9,596 nt of DNA from S143-63 sp964425855 (GTDB lineage: Archaea > Thermoproteota > Thermoprotei_A > Sulfolobales > Acidilobaceae): contig CAYROE010000043.1 of NCBI GenBank assembly GCA_964425855.1, forward strand, positions 1 to 9,596, read 5' to 3'. The first letter of the stretch is position 1, and each line of letters begins with the position of its first letter. Positions 7,089-9,596 of the stretch are shown one piece after another. The notes under the pieces were generated by a model. That model worked only from the letters and a program-made list of their open reading frames with translations, ran no database searches and had not been told where the DNA came from. The position numbers and the translations under genes are program-made.

Positions 7089-7731
7089 CGCACTACGAAG
7101 CGGAAAACCAATAATGATATTCGACGGGGAGGAAAGAGAAGGCGAAGTAGACCTAGTATACTATGCCGAGAAAGCAGACGTCGACGCGATCTACAATCTA
7201 AGAACCATGGCGGGAGGACTCATCTGCTATGCGACAACCTGGGAAATAGCCAAGAACCTCGGTCTCATCTGGGGAGACGAGCTCATCTCCCTGCACGAGC
7301 CACTGAAACCCCTTACACAGAAGAAGACCTCCTATGGAGACAGGCCAGCATTCACAATATGGGTTAATCATGCATCAACGAAGACAGGAATACCAGACAA
7401 GGAGAGAAGCAAGACAATAAGGGAACTAGACAAAGTAGTAAAACTTTACCTAGAAGAAAGCCCTGAAAAGGCCAGGAAAAAATTCATCGAAGAATTCCAG
7501 GCCCCAGGCCATGTACCTATCCTTGCAGCTAGAAAAATAGAGGAACGACGTGGCCACACGGAGCTCAGCATCTGTCTAGCAGAGCTGGCTGGGCTGAGAC
7601 CCAGCGTAGTCTTCGCAGAAATGCTTGATAAAGGAGACTCTCTCAGCCTTAAAAAGGCTCGGGAGTTATCAGAGAAACACGGTATACCGTTAGTTACAGG
7701 AGAAGAAATTATCGAGGCGTGCAAAATATGA
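7060..7731 (+). CDS. ribB: 3,4-dihydroxy-2-butanone 4-phosphate synthase
   Basis: This enzyme converts ribulose 5-phosphate to 3,4-dihydroxy-2-butanone 4-phosphate and formate, giving the four-carbon unit of lumazine. The product has 223 residues, the usual size for the stand-alone archaeal form without a GTP cyclohydrolase II domain. Visible signatures are EEREGEVD (24-31), the acidic metal and substrate loop; GGLIC (52-56); FTIWVNHASTKTG (98-110), where bacterial enzymes have FTVSVDA and TTG; PGHV (149-152); and RRGHTE (163-168), the second metal-binding loop. GGTGA lies 6 bases before the ATG, inside the previous gene. The stop overlaps the start of ribC as ATGA. All key catalytic motifs look intact, so it should be active. 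It acts in the cytoplasm with magnesium. Confidence 0.96.
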   Translation: MQETLKQAIDALRSGKPIMIFDGEEREGEVDLVYYAEKADVDAIYNLRTMAGGLICYATTWEIAKNLGLIWGDELISLHEPLKPLTQKKTSYGDRPAFTIWVNHASTKTGIPDKERSKTIRELDKVVKLYLEESPEKARKKFIEEFQAPGHVPILAARKIEERRGHTELSICLAELAGLRPSVVFAEMLDKGDSLSLKKARELSEKHGIPLVTGEEIIEACKI

Positions 7732-8198
7732 AGAAATGTGTAGCAGTCATCGATACAACTTTCGCAAGAGTCAACATGGGCGATATAGCGGTTAAAGTCC
7801 TGAAACGCAAGCTTCCAGGATATATCATTAAAAGAGTTACTGTCCCAGGCATAAAGGATCTCCCCGGCGCAGCTAAGAGAATGCTTGATCAGGGATGCGA
7901 AGCCGCTATAACGCTTGGATGGGTCGGCATGCGGGAAGCCGACAAGCTTAGCTATATTGCGATGAGCGTAGGCCTCATAATGGTAGAGATATTCACGGGG
8001 AAACTAGTTCTCGACGTCACGGTTCACGAGGACGAGGCACCAGGAAATCCAAAGAGGCTCAATGAAATAGCACTTGATAGGGTGGAGAAACACGCAGAGA
8101 ACCTCGCCCTATTACTACGCGAAGGACCAGAAGCACTTGTGAAATATGCTGGTAAGGGCCTAAGACAGGGATACGAGCACGCGGGAGAACTAAAATAG
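7728..8198 (+). CDS. ribC: Riboflavin synthase, archaeal RibC type
   Basis: This enzyme catalyses the last step, dismutation of two 6,7-dimethyl-8-ribityllumazine molecules to riboflavin. The archaeal enzyme is related to lumazine synthase and not to bacterial RibE. From ATG 7728 it has 156 residues, the family's usual length. It shows the archaeal signatures VIDTTFARV (7-14), VPGIKDLPGAAK (39-50), the glycine-rich ITLGWVG (61-67), VHEDEA (99-104) and AGKGLRQG (141-148). The same motifs occur in the Methanocaldococcus enzyme as I remember it. An in-frame GTG at 7719 is possible, but ATG 7728 gives the ATGA overlap with ribB and matches the family N-terminus. It should be translated with ribB as one unit. 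The gene ends 15 bases before the convergent minus-strand gene. Confidence 0.96.
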   Translation: MKKCVAVIDTTFARVNMGDIAVKVLKRKLPGYIIKRVTVPGIKDLPGAAKRMLDQGCEAAITLGWVGMREADKLSYIAMSVGLIMVEIFTGKLVLDVTVHEDEAPGNPKRLNEIALDRVEKHAENLALLLREGPEALVKYAGKGLRQGYEHAGELK

Positions 8199-8213
8199 TC
8201 CCTCAGCATAATT
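8199..8213. terminator. Short convergent gap with a T-rich run
   Basis: The convergent gap between ribC and the minus-strand gene is only 15 bases. ATTTTATATA (8211-8220) starts in it and is T-rich on the plus strand and A/T-rich on the other. It could end the operon transcript. No hairpin is visible, and the run extends into the end of the minus-strand gene. Confidence 0.2.
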
Positions 8214-8996
8214 TTATATAGCCACTATCCAGCCTCCGCGATCCTCGTCATAATAGGCGAATCCCTCCTTCACGAGCTTACGGAACAACTCCCCAGCCTT
8301 ATCCCCCATGCTACTGCTCAAAAGGAACTCTACCTCCTCAACAGTCCTAACAGCAATCTCAGAAAGCCTACGCTTGAACTCATTCCAGAACTCTGGATCA
8401 ACCGCCGCCCTACCATCTTGAAAGTGCAGTATTACTGCACCCTCACGCTCCAGGCTCTGGAACAATTTATCCGGTCTCCTGATCCAAGACGCCGACTCAT
8501 ACACGATCTTTTCCTCCTTAAGTCTCTGGAAAGCAGTTACCCTCGTATATGGTCTCTGCTCCCTGTATTCACGTTCTCTATACGCATACCGTTGCCTAGG
8601 ATACCGCTGGTATTCTTGTGGTTCCCTGTACTTCTTTTCAGAAGGCTCCTCCTCTCCCTTCCTTGTCGAAATGCTCTCAACCAACTCGTACAAGTCTGCT
8701 ATTCTTCTCGAAATCTCATCTAGTTTACCAGTATATGGATTCAAGAGGTCCTGAATTGTCCGCTGGATCCTCCTAACAACTTGATCCAGGTCGATAGAAC
8801 CGCTTGATCCGGAGACTGGTTGCTCCATTCCGCCGTGCAGGGTTTTCTTTATCATACTGTAGAGGTAGTGTGTTACGAGTTCGTATCCCTGCGCCTCAGC
8901 CAGTGCTTTTAGCCTCTCATACTCTTCTCTGGTAAGGGTTATCTTTATTTTTACCTGGTCACGGGATGTTTTTCTTTTAGGATCCATGTCCTCCAT
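8214..8996 (-). CDS. RHH-like / coiled-coil protein with a possible winged-helix end
   Basis: The product has 260 residues from ATG 8996, chosen because AGGTG ends 6 bases upstream; GTG 9005 is the alternative. Near the N-terminus (about 15-54) a VKIKITL strand followed by two helices fits a ribbon-helix-helix DNA-binding unit. Residues about 69-110 form a charged helical stretch likely to coil. A linker rich in Arg, Tyr, Glu and Gln (about 118-150) follows. The last 105 residues look like a mixed alpha/beta fold with a closing GGWIVAI strand, possibly winged-helix. I know no characterised member. The architecture suggests an oligomeric DNA-binding or bridging protein, by inference. It lies downstream of the GTP cyclohydrolase gene on the same strand with a 170-base gap and may have its own promoter. 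It runs convergent to ribC. Confidence 0.85.
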   Translation of the reverse strand: MEDMDPKRKTSRDQVKIKITLTREEYERLKALAEAQGYELVTHYLYSMIKKTLHGGMEQPVSGSSGSIDLDQVVRRIQRTIQDLLNPYTGKLDEISRRIADLYELVESISTRKGEEEPSEKKYREPQEYQRYPRQRYAYREREYREQRPYTRVTAFQRLKEEKIVYESASWIRRPDKLFQSLEREGAVILHFQDGRAAVDPEFWNEFKRRLSEIAVRTVEEVEFLLSSSMGDKAGELFRKLVKEGFAYYDEDRGGWIVAI

Positions 8997-9080
8997 CTTG
9001 AACACCTAGTACTAGGCTGGAGACAGTTATTAGGTATGCGATCGTGTCTAAGGGTCTTATGGCATGTTATGGCCGTTATC

Positions 9081-9091
9081 TATATTGAAAA
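9081..9091 (-). promoter_or_regulatory. Weak TATA-like element before the RHH-like gene
   Basis: On the minus strand the run TTTTCAATATA lies about 85 bases before the start at 8996. It would give a leader of roughly 60 bases. The 9006-9166 gap otherwise holds no gene. Transcription from the upstream cyclohydrolase promoter is equally possible. Confidence 0.2.
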
Positions 9092-9166
9092 TGTAAGATA
9101 CGACCCTAATATTAGAAATGGGTATAGACAGAGACGTATGAAACATGGGGGAATTAACGTAGTGTA

Positions 9167-9596
9167 TTACCCTGTTAGGACATTTATGTTTCTCTGAGTA
9201 GTTCCTGACCTTATCTGGTCTAGTGCCTTGGTGGCCAGCATGACGGCTGTCCTAGGCTTAAAGCTTATTCCTACTCCCACCTTGAGACTAGTGTTGCTTG
9301 CTATTTCCTCTACTAGTGCCTCGTATCCGTGGTCTGGTAGGATGACAAGTATATTGTCGCCTCCTAGGTACTGGGCTATGCCCCCGTGTTTTAGGCTTAC
9401 CCTCGATACTTCGTAGACTAGCTCGTTGATGAGTGAGAGGCTCTCTGTTAGACCCATCTTCCGGGTAGTGGCTGATATACCATTTATGTCTACGTGGGCA
9501 ATTGCAGTTAAGCCATCGTGCCCCTCCATGAATGTGAGCTCGCCTGGACTCGTACTGTGTAACGCAATGTATGCTCTATCCAGGGCTCTCTTAGGA
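9167..9596 (-). CDS. GTP cyclohydrolase III (C-terminal part)
   Basis: The gene is cut by the right edge: its start lies outside, and 142 codons are visible, open to the last base, ending with TAA at 9169-9167. The enzyme (ArfA type) opens GTP to the formylamino-pyrimidine nucleotide that begins archaeal riboflavin and F420 synthesis. Its second half has a nucleotidyl-cyclase-like fold with the L-G-G-D-N motif, here at about 9360-9370, matching the GGDN/FMGGDN metal loop of the Methanocaldococcus enzyme. IAHVDINGI carries the Asp of the first metal strand, and KVGVGIS and a final DQIRSG helix follow. The family is about 220-270 residues, so about half to two-thirds is visible. It is on the opposite strand from ribB-ribC, so the riboflavin genes are clustered but not co-transcribed. 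The assignment is from sequence recall. Confidence 0.85.
   Translation of the reverse strand, partial: PKRALDRAYIALHSTSPGELTFMEGHDGLTAIAHVDINGISATTRKMGLTESLSLINELVYEVSRVSLKHGGIAQYLGGDNILVILPDHGYEALVEEIASNTSLKVGVGISFKPRTAVMLATKALDQIRSGTTQRNINVLTG

Noticed and set aside
7446..7724. Minus-strand ORF of 92 codons opposite ribB
   Set aside because: It is a shadow of the ribB codons with a Ser/Arg-rich product.
8418..8723. Plus-strand ORF of 101 codons opposite the RHH-like gene
   Set aside because: It is a shadow of that gene's Arg/Glu/Tyr linker, giving a Leu/Pro/Arg-rich product of no protein-like pattern.
1..9596. CRISPR array, tRNA, rRNA, insertion-sequence ends or FMN riboswitch
   Set aside because: No regularly spaced repeats, cloverleaf, terminal inverted repeats with a transposase, or RFN-like element could be found by eye.

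Overview
The window looks like chromosomal DNA of a hyperthermophilic crenarchaeon, most likely of the Desulfurococcales or a near relative. Several things point that way. The riboflavin genes are archaeal types: a stand-alone DHBP synthase, a RibC-type riboflavin synthase related to lumazine synthase, and GTP cyclohydrolase III. There is a crenarchaeal-looking DUF2192-like protein. Ribosome sites are GGTG/GAGG, starts include GTG and TTG, AGA/AGG and ATA codons are frequent, and promoters are TATA-like.

Left part (1 to about 3800). This is AT-rich and loosely packed. It holds one large gene for a secreted, membrane-anchored protein with about 16 WD40-like blades, probably two beta-propellers, and about twenty N-glycosylation sequons. 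It is flanked by stretches without a clear gene. The stretch from about 3069 to 3824 carries short ORFs in shifting frames that read like broken genes. This part looks like accessory or decaying sequence.

Middle (3793 to 4843). A DUF2192-like soluble protein is encoded on the minus strand. It has a strong ribosome site and a tiny upstream ORF in its leader. A divergent promoter region separates it from the plus-strand operon.

Right part (4844 to 8198). A tight plus-strand operon encodes a SpoIIM-family membrane protein, a divergent eIF2B-like protein without the catalytic residues of the isomerase branch, a single-pass surface protein, RibB and RibC. Junctions run from a 23-base gap to overlaps of 22, 29 and 4 bases, so co-transcription and coupled translation are likely. 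RibB makes the four-carbon unit for lumazine and RibC makes riboflavin.

Far right (8214 to 9596). On the minus strand lie an uncharacterised protein and the 3' part of a GTP cyclohydrolase III gene that runs off the edge. The first has a ribbon-helix-helix-like N-terminus, a coiled coil, an Arg/Tyr/Glu-rich linker and a possible winged-helix C-terminus. The second gives the first step of the archaeal riboflavin pathway. Lumazine synthase and the intermediate enzymes are not in the window. The most interesting unexplained unit is the SpoIIM / eIF2B-like / surface-protein trio fused to riboflavin synthesis.
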